Shown: positions 1-9,196 of the stretch, piece by piece
Position numbering within the stretch: the first letter of the stretch is position 1
Layout: each line of letters begins with the position of its first letter
Origin: Variovorax sp. SG517
Lineage (GTDB): Bacteria; Pseudomonadota; Gammaproteobacteria; Burkholderiales; Burkholderiaceae_C
DNA length: 64,000 bases
Direction of reading: 5' to 3'
Assembly: GCF_013376045.1 (NCBI RefSeq)
Contig: NZ_JABMJG010000005.1
Coordinates: 70,080 to 134,079, forward strand
The notes under the pieces: model-generated
The model's input: only the letters and a program-made list of their open reading frames with translations
Told to the model about the DNA's origin: nothing
The model's database searches: none
Made by a program: the position numbers and the translations under genes

Positions 1-1
1 G

Positions 2-1420
2 CGCAACTCGCCGAGGTCGGACGACAACCAGGAGTACCTGGCGGTGTCGGTGTCGTACGCGCTGCGAGAAGGCGGGTATGCCACGGGCGCGGAGCCTGGC
101 ACCTACGACTTCAACTTCGTGGTGCAGCCCACGGCGCTGGCGTTCAGGGCGCCGCGGCAGACGCCGGTGCCGCGCACGAGCGGTCCGCAGACGGCCACGG
201 TCGTGGGGCCTGAAGGCGAGGAGATCTGGACCGACCAGTACGGTCGGGTGAAGGTGCAGTTCCACTGGGACCGGTATGGGCAGCGCAACGAGAACAGCTC
301 GCGCTTCGTGCGGGTGTCGCACATCTGGGCGGGCGAGAGGTTCGGGGGCGTGTTCACGCCGCGCATCGGTCAGGAGGTGATCGTCGACTTCATCGGGGGA
401 CGGGTGGACCGTCCGGTGATCGTGGGGCGTGTGTACAACGCCGACCAGATGCCGCCGTTCAGCCTGCCGGGAGAGGCGACCAAGAGCGGGATCGTCACGC
501 GCTCGAGCAAGGGCGGCTCGGAGGCCACGGCCAATGCCTTCGTGTTCGAGGACAGGATGGGCGCGGAGCAGATCCTGGTGCACGCGGAGCGCAACCTCGA
601 TGTAGAGGTGGAAGGGGACGAGACACACACGACCGAGAAGACGCGCACGACGCTGATCAAGGGGCACGAGTCGGCGACGTACGAGTCGGGCGAGGAGCGT
701 CACATCACGCAGGGTGCGGTGGAGACGATCGACGGAGGGGAAGAGCGCACGGTGACGGGGGGTGCGACGGAGACGGTGACCGACGGGGAGCTGCGCACGA
801 TCACGGGCGGGGCGACGGAGACGATCAGCGGGGGCGAGACGCGTGTGGTCACCGGGGGCATCGTCGAGACGGACAACGGCGACGTGCTGCTCGTGGTCAA
901 CGGAAGCACGATGCGCCTCGTGACGGGGGCGGACATCCGCATCACCGCGGCGGGCCGACTGGAGATCATCAACGCCCTCGACGGCAAGCTCGTGATCGGT
1001 CCGCAGTCGACCACCGTGACGGGAACGAAGACCGTGTCGGCGCCGACCATGGTCTACAACAGCGACAACTACACGGTCAACACCACCAACTACACGCTCA
1101 ACGCGGACGTGGCGATCCTCAACACGCCCGGCTACACCGGCAACGCGGCCGACCAGGGGTGGATCGACCAGCAGAAGGACATCGTGTCGAACAGGCACGT
1201 CCGGCTCTTCATCGGGTCCACCGATCTCTTCGGCATCAAGGCGCAGGTCTCAGTGATGAACACCATGCTCAACGGCGTTTTCGCGAACTGGTCGTACCTG
1301 TTCCTGCTCGACGCGCCACTCGCCATCAAGTACGGCATCAAGAACCGCAACTTCCTGGGGACGCGATGGACCATGGTGCCGCTGGTGTTCAGCGCCAATC
1401 TGAAGAGCAACGTGAAATGA
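2..1420 (+). CDS. vgrG: T6SS spike protein VgrG (5' end outside window)
   Basis: This is the C-terminal part of a type VI secretion tip protein. The frame is already open at base 2 and matches the region of the downstream VgrG that starts near its residue 310, so the real start lies upstream of the window. Visible parts are the gp5-like OB-fold stretch (GEEIWTDQYGRVKVQFHWDR) followed by DUF2345-type beta-helix repeats. Four units of 16 residues are easy to read, of the form G-A-x-E-T-x-x-G-G-E-x-R-T-V-T-G. The last ~100 residues diverge from the second VgrG and probably form the adaptor or effector-docking tail. VgrG trimers cap the Hcp tube and carry effectors out of the cell. The next vgrG starts 28 bases downstream, so the two are likely co-transcribed. 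Family assignment is firm; the cargo is unknown. Confidence 0.95.
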   Translation, partial: RNSPRSDDNQEYLAVSVSYALREGGYATGAEPGTYDFNFVVQPTALAFRAPRQTPVPRTSGPQTATVVGPEGEEIWTDQYGRVKVQFHWDRYGQRNENSSRFVRVSHIWAGERFGGVFTPRIGQEVIVDFIGGRVDRPVIVGRVYNADQMPPFSLPGEATKSGIVTRSSKGGSEATANAFVFEDRMGAEQILVHAERNLDVEVEGDETHTTEKTRTTLIKGHESATYESGEERHITQGAVETIDGGEERTVTGGATETVTDGELRTITGGATETISGGETRVVTGGIVETDNGDVLLVVNGSTMRLVTGADIRITAAGRLEIINALDGKLVIGPQSTTVTGTKTVSAPTMVYNSDNYTVNTTNYTLNADVAILNTPGYTGNAADQGWIDQQKDIVSNRHVRLFIGSTDLFGIKAQVSVMNTMLNGVFANWSYLFLLDAPLAIKYGIKNRNFLGTRWTMVPLVFSANLKSNVK

Positions 1421-1448
1421 ATGTCATGGATGCAAGGGGGACCCCGGC

Positions 1449-3785
1449 ATGACGAGAGTCGTTCGCGCGCATACGCCGCTCGGTGAAGATCAGTTGCTCT
1501 TCAGGGCCATGCACGGCAGCGAGACGCTGTCGGAACTGTTCGAGTTCGAGGTCGAGCTGCTCAGCCCCAACCCGTCCATCGATGCCAAGTCTCTTCTGGG
1601 CAAATCGATGGCGCTGGAGATGAAGACCGCGGCCGATGCGCGCTTCCTCCATGGCGAGGTCACGCGTTTTGCCCGCACGGGCCGCGAAGGCGGCACTGTG
1701 CGCCACACGGTCTACAGGGCCACCGTGCGTCCCTGGCTGTGGTACCTCACGCGCTCGAGCCACAGCCGCACCTTCCAGGGCTGCACCGCGGTCGAGATGA
1801 TCGAGGAAGTGCTCGGCGCCTACGGCTATGCCTACGAGAAGAAGCTCAGCGGCAGCTACAGGGCCTGGGACTTCTGCGCCCAGTACGAGGAATCGGACTT
1901 CGCCTTCGTGAGCCGGCTGATGGAACTCGAAGGCATCTACTACTGGTTCAGGCACGACAGGAACCAGCACACGCTGGTGCTGGCCGACGATGCCTCGGCC
2001 CATGACGAGCTTCCCGGCTACGCGTGCATCGACTACTTCGCCAGCGATCGCGCCATCACGGACGACATCGAGGTGATCGACGACTGGCAGGTAACGGCAG
2101 AAGTGCGATCGGGCAGCTACACGGTCAACGACTTCAACTTCACCACGCCCAGGGCCGACCTGTCGAGCACGCGCGCGCAGCCCCTGGCCACCGACAACGC
2201 CGACTACGACATGTACGAGTGGATCGGCGACTACGGCGCGGCCGGAGATGGCGAGCACTATGCGCGCGTGCGGCTCGAGGAAGCGCAGTCGCTCGCGGAT
2301 CGCAGCGTCGGCCACTCCACCGTGCGCGGCATCGCGCCGGGATACCGCTTCACCATGCGCGGCTCCCCGCGCGACGACGACAACCGCGAATACCTGCTGG
2401 TGTCGGTGCGCTACGAATGGCGCGAAGGCGGCTACGCCACCGCGGCGGATGCGCGGGGCGGCTCCTTGTTCGGCGCCGGGTTCGTCGTGCAGCCAGCCGA
2501 CAGGCCGTTTCGCGCACCCCGGCGCACGCCGATGCCGCGCACCAGCGGCCCGCAGACCGCCACGGTCGTCGGCCCCGAGGGCGAGGAGATCTGGACCGAC
2601 GAGTACGGCCGCGTGAAGGTGCAGTTCCACTGGGACCGCGTCGGACAGAACAACCAGGACAGCTCGTTCTGGGTGCGCGTCTCGCAGGCATGGGCGGGAG
2701 ACTCCTTCGGCACGGTGCACGTGCCGCGCATAGGCCAGGAGGTGATCGTCGACTTCATCTCCGGGCGCATCGACCGTCCCATCGTGATCGGCCGCGTCTA
2801 CAACGCCGACCAGATGCCTCCCTTCGACCTGCCGGCCGAAGATACCAAGAGCGGCATCGTCTCGCGCTCGACCAAGGGCGGTTCGGTGGCGAACGCCAAT
2901 GCGATCGTCTTCGAGGACCGCACCGGCGCCGAGCAGATCCTGCTGCACGCCGAGCGCAACCTCGACACCGAGGTGGAGGGCGACGAGACCCACACCACCG
3001 AGAAGACGCGCACCACGCTCATCAAGGGCCACGAGTCCTCCACCTTCGAGTCGGGCGAGGAGCGCCACATCACCGCCGGCGCGGTGGAGACCATCGACGG
3101 CGGCGAGACCCGCACCGTGCACGACGGAGCGACAGAGACGGTGTCTGGCGGAGAAATCCGCACCATCACCGGCGGCGCGACCGAGATCATCAGCGGCGGC
3201 GAGAAACGCCTCGTCAACGGCGGCATCTTCGAGACCGTGAACGGCGACGTGGTCGTCACCGTCAACGGCTCGGTACTGCGGCTGGTTGCCGGTGCCGACA
3301 TCCGGATCACCTGCAGCGGCCGCGTCGAGATCGTCAATGCCTTCGAGGGCAAGCTGGTGCTGGGGCCGGACAACACCGTGGTCACCGGCCCCAAGACCGT
3401 CACGGCGCCCGACATCACCTACACGAGCACTGATCACACGGTCAACACCACCAATTTCACAATCAACACGAAGGTGACGACCTACAACACGCCCAGGCAG
3501 GAAGTGAATGCAGACAGCCAGACCTGGTATCAGCGCAACGTGAAGGAAGGCACCGGCTACCAGGCCACGGCGACGGGCGCCGCCGCCGACGTCTACGGCG
3601 TGAAGATCCAGACCTCGGGCGTGAACTCGATCAATTCGACGGTGTTCGTCAACCTCTCCGCGGTGAACTGGGTCGAGTGGATCTGGCGCAAGGAAAACGC
3701 AATCATCAAGCTGAAGAAAGCCGCCGTGCAGGTCGAAGCGGCAGCGACCGAAACGGAGACCAACGGCTTGAGCAACACCCAATGA
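1449..3785 (+). CDS. vgrG: T6SS spike protein VgrG
   Basis: Full-length VgrG of 778 residues, within the usual size range for one with a DUF2345 extension. The N-terminal ~370 residues form the gp27-like base (FRAMHGSETLSELFEFEVEL near the start). The gp5 OB fold follows (GEEIWTDEYGRVKVQFHWDR, about residue 380), then a 16-residue-repeat beta-helix (about residues 500-620) and a divergent tail of ~130 residues. The core is nearly identical to the preceding partial VgrG while the tails differ, which fits duplication followed by tail exchange. The membrane-protein gene starts 31 bases downstream, and the DUF2169/DUF3540/DUF4150 loading genes follow in the same direction, so this spike is probably loaded by that module. 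Confidence 0.96.
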   Translation: MTRVVRAHTPLGEDQLLFRAMHGSETLSELFEFEVELLSPNPSIDAKSLLGKSMALEMKTAADARFLHGEVTRFARTGREGGTVRHTVYRATVRPWLWYLTRSSHSRTFQGCTAVEMIEEVLGAYGYAYEKKLSGSYRAWDFCAQYEESDFAFVSRLMELEGIYYWFRHDRNQHTLVLADDASAHDELPGYACIDYFASDRAITDDIEVIDDWQVTAEVRSGSYTVNDFNFTTPRADLSSTRAQPLATDNADYDMYEWIGDYGAAGDGEHYARVRLEEAQSLADRSVGHSTVRGIAPGYRFTMRGSPRDDDNREYLLVSVRYEWREGGYATAADARGGSLFGAGFVVQPADRPFRAPRRTPMPRTSGPQTATVVGPEGEEIWTDEYGRVKVQFHWDRVGQNNQDSSFWVRVSQAWAGDSFGTVHVPRIGQEVIVDFISGRIDRPIVIGRVYNADQMPPFDLPAEDTKSGIVSRSTKGGSVANANAIVFEDRTGAEQILLHAERNLDTEVEGDETHTTEKTRTTLIKGHESSTFESGEERHITAGAVETIDGGETRTVHDGATETVSGGEIRTITGGATEIISGGEKRLVNGGIFETVNGDVVVTVNGSVLRLVAGADIRITCSGRVEIVNAFEGKLVLGPDNTVVTGPKTVTAPDITYTSTDHTVNTTNFTINTKVTTYNTPRQEVNADSQTWYQRNVKEGTGYQATATGAAADVYGVKIQTSGVNSINSTVFVNLSAVNWVEWIWRKENAIIKLKKAAVQVEAAATETETNGLSNTQ

Positions 3786-3816
3786 AGCATCGCGTCGCAT
3801 CAGGAGGCATCCCGGC

Positions 3817-4257
3817 ATGACGTGGTCTGACATCCTGCTCGGCACCATCGGTGCGATCGTGCTGATCGCGGCGCTGTTGTTCTCCGTCGCGCTGGTCTGG
3901 TCCGCGGTGCTCACCAATTCGGAGTACAAGCAGGAGGAGCGCCACTGGCTCGAGCTGCGCGGCAATGCCCGGCGGGGCGAAGCCGAAGTGCTCGGGCTCG
4001 CGCGCCCCCCGGGGCGTCTCACCAAGCGCGGCCGCCACGCCGCGGACATGGCCGCTGCCGAGCTTCGGCTGGCTTATCGGGACGACCAGGGTGCGCTGCA
4101 GGAAGCCACGCTGAAGACCTTCATCGACGAAGAACTGCTCTACGGATTCGTCAGGGGCAGCAAGGTACACGTCCTGTATTCGAACGCGACACCACCCGTG
4201 GTGGCGATCGATCGCGATCGCACCCAGGTCGAGATCCCGAGCACAACAACTGCATGA
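3817..4257 (+). CDS. small membrane-anchored hypothetical protein
   Basis: A 146-residue protein with one N-terminal transmembrane segment (about residues 5-30: LLGTIGAIVLIAALLFSVAL) followed by a soluble domain. The soluble part resembles DUF3592-like domains in general layout (LRLAYRDDQ..., then VHVLYSNATPP), but I cannot assign it firmly. It sits between vgrG and the DUF2169 gene and its TGA overlaps the next ATG (ATGA), which ties it to the T6SS loading module. Genes in this position can be immunity proteins or accessory factors; nothing in the sequence decides between these. Function unknown. Confidence 0.75.
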   Translation: MTWSDILLGTIGAIVLIAALLFSVALVWSAVLTNSEYKQEERHWLELRGNARRGEAEVLGLARPPGRLTKRGRHAADMAAAELRLAYRDDQGALQEATLKTFIDEELLYGFVRGSKVHVLYSNATPPVVAIDRDRTQVEIPSTTTA

Positions 4258-6929
4258 AGATCATCAAGCCGCTGCGCATGAGCATGCTCACCCGTCCCTT
4301 CATCAAGGACCGCCGCCATTGGCTCGGAATGACTGCGATCGTCATGACCGACGGGTTCGGACCGGATGCGCAGCTCGTGCCCGAACCCGATTGCTGGAAG
4401 ACCTTCGCGGAAGAACTCGGCAGCGAGTTAGCCTTCGACCTGGGCATGCCCAAGGCGACCCCGGAGTTCCTGGTGACGGGCCATGCCTACACCTGCCACC
4501 AGCAGGACCGCACGCAGACCGCAGTCTCTGTACGGGTGGGTTCGCGCACCAAGGCGTTGCACGTATCCGGCGACCGTTTCTGGATCAATGGCCATCCGAG
4601 CGCGCCGCAGCCTTTCGAGAAACTGAAGCTCGACTGGCGGCATGCCTTCGGCGGCCCCGGCTTCGCCGAAAACCCGGCGGGTATCGGGCACGAGGACGAG
4701 AGCGTGAACGGCCTGCGCACGCGCCGCCTGCCCAACATCGAAATGCCGAATGCGATGCTGCACCGCCAGGATCAGCAGGCTGTCCCGGCGGGCTTCGGCC
4801 CCGTGGACATCGAGCGGCCTTCGCGCGCGCAGCGCCTCGGCCGGCAATACGACGAGCCCTGGAAGCAGAACCTCTTTCCGGGCTATGCGCTCGACATGGA
4901 CTGGCACTATTTCAACGCCGCGCCGCCGGACCAGTGGCTCGCGCCGGAGGAGGGCGAATTGGCCGGCGCCGACTTCGAGATCGTCAACATGCATCCGGCG
5001 CATGCCCTGCTGCGAGGGCGTATTCCCGACTGGCGAGCGCGGGGCTTCGTGATGCGCGGCGTGCATCATCCGCGCAAGCTCGACGACGCGGTGCTGGAAG
5101 ACCTGCCGCTTCGCCTGACCACGGCCTGGTTCTTTCCGCATCTGGAGCGCCTGGGCCTGGTCTATCACGGCGTGACCCCCGTCACGCAGGACGATGCCGC
5201 CGACATCAGCCACGCGATGATGGCGATGGAGGAGAGCGCGGCGGCGCCACTGCCGCTCTCCGGCTATCGCGAGGTGCTGGTGACCCGCTGCGAGGCGGAG
5301 GACCGCGCGCTCTACTTCATGCGCGACGAGCAGCTCATGCCCGAAAGTATCCTCGGGCCATGGCCCGAACTGGATGCCGCGGCGCCACCGCCTTCACCGC
5401 TGCGGAAGAACCTCCAGGCGCGCGCCGATCGCATGCGTTCCGAGGCCAGGGAAAAGGCCTTGAACGACGGCGTCGACCTGGGCCGCTACGACGCGGCCGA
5501 TAGCGAGATGCCGCCGATACGCCCCCCCGCCTCGATGCGCGAATTGCCTGCCTACATCGACAAGACGCGCGCCCTGATCGCCAATCAGCGCGCCAGGCTC
5601 GAAGACGTGCGAAAGGAAATGGCTGCGGCCGCAGAAGCCAATGCGGTCGAGTCGCGCAAGGCGGGTTTCGATACCTCGAAGCTCATGGCGCTGAGCACCA
5701 CGGCCAAGCAGAAGGGCCCCCCGAAGCTCGATGCCTGGGCCAACATCGAGCGATTGCAGCAGCGTTCCGCCGCGCAGGGCACGCGGCCGATGTCGCAGGA
5801 TGCGGTCGAGCAGATGAAGAGACTGTCCGGTGCCGCAAGCGAGCGGCTCACGGCAAGCTACCGACGCATGGCCCAGCATCAGGATGCAGCGGATGCGATG
5901 CCGCCCGAGCAGGCCGAGCGCGTGCGCGCTGAGGCGCAGCGCATTCTGGAAGGCAGCCGCGACTTCTCCGATCTCGACCTCACCGGAGCGAACTTTTCGG
6001 GCATGGATCTGCGCGCCACGAGGTGGCAGCGCGCGCTCCTGGAAAGCGCCGACTTCAGCGGCTGCATCCTCGATGACACCGATTTCAGCGAGGCACTGCT
6101 GGTGCGGGCCCGCTTTGCCGGCTCTTCGCTGCGCAGTTCCAATTTCTCCAAGGCCAACATGACGATGGCCGTGTGCGTGAACACCGATTTCTCGAACGCC
6201 CGCTTCGACGCCACCCAGCTCGACCAGCTGCGGGCCGAAGGCTGCGACTTCTCCGATGCGAGCCTGGCCAACCTGACGCTGGACAAGGCGCATCTGAGCA
6301 ACTGCAGCTTCGAGCGTGCGGGGCTTTTCTCCGTGGACTTCCTCGATGGAAGCGAGCTGCACGGCATCCGCTTCGATCACGCCCGGCTGCGCAAGGTCTC
6401 GTGGTACGAGTGCGTGGTGTCGGGACTGTCGTTCGCTGGCGCCGGGCTCGACACCTGCGACTGGACCGACAGCGAATCCCGTGGCGGCATCGATTTCTCG
6501 GACGCCCGTGTGGAGAGCACCTGTTTCGTCGGTGCGAGCAAGCTGGGCGGTGCGGGCTTCCGGCGGGCGGTGCTGATCGACTGCAACCTGCGTGATGCCG
6601 TTCTAGATGCGGCGGATTTCACCGGCGCGCGAATGGACAACACCGACTTCTCCAATGCCTCGATGCGCAATTCGGTGCTGGAGAACGCCGATGCGCGGAA
6701 CTCGAGCTTCGTGCGCACCGATCTCACGGGGGCATCGCTGTCCGGTGCAAATCTGATCGGCGCCAATCTCCAGAAAGCCCTGCTCTCATCGGCCAACTTC
6801 CATCGGGCAAACCTGTTCCAGGCCGACCTGGGTCAATGCCTGATCGACCCCTACACGCGCTTCGACGAAGCCTATGTCGTGCAGGTCAAGACGCTGCCCA
6901 AGCGCACGCCGGAACCGGACGCGCCATGA
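4254..6929 (+). CDS. DUF2169 and pentapeptide-repeat T6SS accessory protein
   Basis: An 891-residue protein. Residues ~1-330 look like DUF2169 (start MKIIKPLRMSMLTRPF, later KLDWRHAFGGPGF), a domain found next to vgrG and PAAR genes and generally regarded as an effector/tip adaptor. Residues ~370-560 are charged and helical. From ~565 to the end there are many A(D/N)F/L pentapeptide repeats (for example ANFSG, ADFSG, ANLIG), which fold as a right-handed quadrilateral beta-helix. It starts inside the stop of the membrane-protein gene (ATGA), and its own TGA overlaps the ATG of the next pentapeptide gene, so the three are translationally coupled. The fusion of adaptor domain and long pentapeptide helix suggests a shape that packs against the spike; this is an inference. 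Confidence 0.88.
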   Translation: MKIIKPLRMSMLTRPFIKDRRHWLGMTAIVMTDGFGPDAQLVPEPDCWKTFAEELGSELAFDLGMPKATPEFLVTGHAYTCHQQDRTQTAVSVRVGSRTKALHVSGDRFWINGHPSAPQPFEKLKLDWRHAFGGPGFAENPAGIGHEDESVNGLRTRRLPNIEMPNAMLHRQDQQAVPAGFGPVDIERPSRAQRLGRQYDEPWKQNLFPGYALDMDWHYFNAAPPDQWLAPEEGELAGADFEIVNMHPAHALLRGRIPDWRARGFVMRGVHHPRKLDDAVLEDLPLRLTTAWFFPHLERLGLVYHGVTPVTQDDAADISHAMMAMEESAAAPLPLSGYREVLVTRCEAEDRALYFMRDEQLMPESILGPWPELDAAAPPPSPLRKNLQARADRMRSEAREKALNDGVDLGRYDAADSEMPPIRPPASMRELPAYIDKTRALIANQRARLEDVRKEMAAAAEANAVESRKAGFDTSKLMALSTTAKQKGPPKLDAWANIERLQQRSAAQGTRPMSQDAVEQMKRLSGAASERLTASYRRMAQHQDAADAMPPEQAERVRAEAQRILEGSRDFSDLDLTGANFSGMDLRATRWQRALLESADFSGCILDDTDFSEALLVRARFAGSSLRSSNFSKANMTMAVCVNTDFSNARFDATQLDQLRAEGCDFSDASLANLTLDKAHLSNCSFERAGLFSVDFLDGSELHGIRFDHARLRKVSWYECVVSGLSFAGAGLDTCDWTDSESRGGIDFSDARVESTCFVGASKLGGAGFRRAVLIDCNLRDAVLDAADFTGARMDNTDFSNASMRNSVLENADARNSSFVRTDLTGASLSGANLIGANLQKALLSSANFHRANLFQADLGQCLIDPYTRFDEAYVVQVKTLPKRTPEPDAP

Positions 6930-7981
6930 CGCCCACAAGAATCCAGTCGATGGTCAAGCGCGGTGACGAAGTGCGCGAGAAGCAGTTGCGCGGGATCGAC
7001 TTTCGCGGCTTCGATCTCGCGGGCGGGATGTTCTCGGAGTGTGATTTCAGCGGTGCCGACTTCTCCGGTGCGAATCTCGGAGGCAGTGTCTTCGACCGAT
7101 GCGTTCTTGCCGGCTCGAACCTGAGCTCCGCGGCCGTCGGCGAGTGCGTTTTCACCCGATGCGAAGCACCGGCGGTGCGCATGCCGGGCGCGAAGCTCGA
7201 TGGCGTCATGTTCGAGACATGCAACCTCTCCGGCGCGGATTTCTCGGGCGCCGATCTGGGGCGCGCCATCTTCGACAGCTGCATGCTCGACGACGCATCG
7301 TTCGCCGGCATGAGCGTCGAGAAAATCAGCTTCAGCAGCTGCAAGCTGCGCCGGGCGGACTTCTCTCGCGTTCGGGTTAGCGCGACCTTCTATCAGACGG
7401 ACCTGCGTTCGGCCGTCTTCAGCGGCTGCAGCTACGACAAGACGATCTTCGTGGAGTCCAACCTGTCAGGGCAGGTCTTTCGCGGACAGTCCTTCCAGAA
7501 TTGCCAGTTCGCCGACGCCGACCTGCGCGACTGCGACTTCGAAGGCGCGACGCTGGCTGCCTGCAACTTCAAGGGCGCACAGCTCGAAGGCGGCAACCTG
7601 CGGCGCGTGCAGGCGCCGCAATGCCTGTTCCCGCAGGCGCACATGAAAGGCGTGCCCTGTGCCGGTGGCGTGTTCACGCAGAGCATCTGGATCGATGCCG
7701 AGCTGGAGGGCGCGGACTTCTCCGGCGCCAATCTTGAGCAGTGCGTGTTCCATCGCGCGCGCTGCGGCGCGGCCAGCTTCGCGGACACGGGCCTGACCTA
7801 TGCCGACTTCTCGTATGCAGACCTGCACGATGCCGATTTCCGGCGTGCCGCGTTCATGCGCACGAAGATGCACCGCGCGCAGACCGAGGGCGTGCGTTTT
7901 TCGGACCGCGTCGGGCTGCTGCCGAACGATCCCGACCTGTTCGCTGCCGAGGAGTTCTCGGCGCATCGATCCAGCAGCTGA
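6926..7981 (+). CDS. pentapeptide-repeat protein of T6SS module
   Basis: About 351 residues, almost entirely pentapeptide repeats (CDFSG, ADFSG, ANLGG and similar) after a ~25-residue lead. The ATG at 6926 overlaps the TGA of the DUF2169 gene (ATGA), which is why I prefer it to an in-frame upstream start. Repeats contain many Cys at the loop position (EC, RC, SC, NC), an unusual bias. The family forms a regular beta-helix used for protein-protein contact; no enzyme motif is seen. The neighbours imply a structural or adaptor role in VgrG/PAAR loading. It could instead be the cargo itself, but no toxin domain is visible. Confidence 0.85.
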   Translation: MTPTRIQSMVKRGDEVREKQLRGIDFRGFDLAGGMFSECDFSGADFSGANLGGSVFDRCVLAGSNLSSAAVGECVFTRCEAPAVRMPGAKLDGVMFETCNLSGADFSGADLGRAIFDSCMLDDASFAGMSVEKISFSSCKLRRADFSRVRVSATFYQTDLRSAVFSGCSYDKTIFVESNLSGQVFRGQSFQNCQFADADLRDCDFEGATLAACNFKGAQLEGGNLRRVQAPQCLFPQAHMKGVPCAGGVFTQSIWIDAELEGADFSGANLEQCVFHRARCGAASFADTGLTYADFSYADLHDADFRRAAFMRTKMHRAQTEGVRFSDRVGLLPNDPDLFAAEEFSAHRSSS

Positions 7982-8001
7982 AAAGGACATCGAGGTACCC
8001 C

Positions 8002-8706
8002 ATGAATGCCACGTCCCTGAGATCACCGCCAACCGGGCAGTCCGGCTCTTCAGCGCCCCGGACAGGAACAGGTGCGAGTGCGGAGGGCGTCGTCAATGCG
8101 CTGGGAACCGTCACCTCGGTGCTGCCCGGCGGCCTCTACAGCGTCGACAGCGACGGCCGCCTGCTGCGCTGCCAGCGCGCCGCGAGCTGCCTGCTGCGTC
8201 CCGAGATCGGCGACCTCGTGCTCGTGAGCGGTCCTGACGCGAACCGCCTCTACCTCACGGCAGTCGCCGAGCAGGCCGACGCAAACACCTCGCGCCTGGA
8301 TGTGAACGGCGATCTCACGCTGGCCTCGGAGCGCGGCTCGGTGCGCGTCGAGAGCGCGGCGGAGCTGTCGCTCAAGGGCGGCACGAGCCTGCGCATGGCT
8401 TCCGAAAAACTCGAGATCGACGCCGCCGCGGCCGATTGCAGCGTGAGCCAGCTCGCGTACCGGGGCGAAGAAGTCCAGGTCACGGCACTCGGTATCCGCG
8501 TGATCGGAAGGGTGTACGAGGCGATCGTCGACCGCCTCGTGCACCTGAGCAAGACCGCATTCCGCATGACCGACGGCATCGACCAGGTGCGTGCCGGCCA
8601 CATCGACTATCACGCCGAGGAAATGGCGCGCCTGCACGGAAAGAATACGGTCGTCACGGCGCAAGACCTGATCAAGACCGACGCCAGCCAGATTCACATG
8701 GGCTGA
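8002..8706 (+). CDS. DUF3540 domain T6SS accessory protein
   Basis: A 234-residue protein that begins at the ATG at 8002, 20 bases after the pentapeptide gene. A longer upstream extension of the frame overlaps that gene and is unlikely. The sequence (LGTVTSVLPGGLYSVDSDG early, then TLASERGSVRVESAAELSLKGG) has an OB-like start and a beta-helical middle typical of DUF3540. DUF3540 proteins are known from their place between DUF2169 and DUF4150 genes in T6SS clusters. It probably acts as a small spike-like or chaperone part of the tip. No transmembrane or catalytic motif is visible. Confidence 0.82.
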   Translation: MNATSLRSPPTGQSGSSAPRTGTGASAEGVVNALGTVTSVLPGGLYSVDSDGRLLRCQRAASCLLRPEIGDLVLVSGPDANRLYLTAVAEQADANTSRLDVNGDLTLASERGSVRVESAAELSLKGGTSLRMASEKLEIDAAAADCSVSQLAYRGEEVQVTALGIRVIGRVYEAIVDRLVHLSKTAFRMTDGIDQVRAGHIDYHAEEMARLHGKNTVVTAQDLIKTDASQIHMG

Positions 8707-8757
8707 ATCGGGCTGAATCGCCGATGTGAAATTCTCGATATACGAAGGAGACATCGA

Positions 8758-9141
8758 ATGTTTGCCAATTGCCAGCTCATGGGCGTGGATCTCGCCTTTC
8801 CGGACGTCTGCAAATCGCCGGCCATCCCGATCCCCTACCCGAACTTCGCGCTCGGCCCCACCGCGATCCCCAAGGCCTGGAACATCCTCTATCTGTGCAC
8901 GCCTGCGCACAACCTGGCGACGCGCACGCCCATCACCAACGGCGACAACGCGGGTATCGGCCTCGGGGTGGCGGTTCAGAGCGTGATGGGCGAATCGCAG
9001 CACACGCTGGGCGCGTTCACGATGCTCGTCAAGGGATCGCCGCAGACGCGCCTGACGAGCATGACACGGCAGAACCGCGGCAACACGATGGGCATGCGGA
9101 TTGTGCCGAGCCAGCCCAAGATCCTCGTGCTGATGGCCTGA
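8758..9141 (+). CDS. DUF4150 PAAR-like tip protein
   Basis: A 127-residue single-domain PAAR-like protein: the start MFANCQLMGVDLAFPDVCK and PIPYPNFA are typical of DUF4150. A good ribosome site (aaggag) precedes the ATG. PAAR-like proteins sharpen the VgrG spike and often carry a C-terminal toxin; this one stops right after the tip domain, so any effector must be a separate protein. It is the last gene of the rightward vgrG module. The next gene is convergent, so no effector follows in the operon, which is unusual for this arrangement. Confidence 0.88.
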   Translation: MFANCQLMGVDLAFPDVCKSPAIPIPYPNFALGPTAIPKAWNILYLCTPAHNLATRTPITNGDNAGIGLGVAVQSVMGESQHTLGAFTMLVKGSPQTRLTSMTRQNRGNTMGMRIVPSQPKILVLMA

Positions 9142-9196
9142 GAGCGAGAGAAGAAAAGAGAAGAAAAAGAGAAGAAGCACGAAGGGCGGGCGAAGC
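9142..9196 (+). other. purine-rich convergent intergenic spacer
   Basis: The 55-base gap between the convergent PAAR-like and phosphatase genes is almost pure purine on the + strand for its first ~40 bases (runs of gaga and agaaaa). I see no stem-loop terminator in it. Confidence 0.5.

Noticed and set aside
1389-4049. 886-codon minus-strand frame opposite vgrG
   Set aside because: Antisense shadow in GC-rich DNA: His/Arg/Val-rich, no domain, and the plus strand encodes a clear VgrG.
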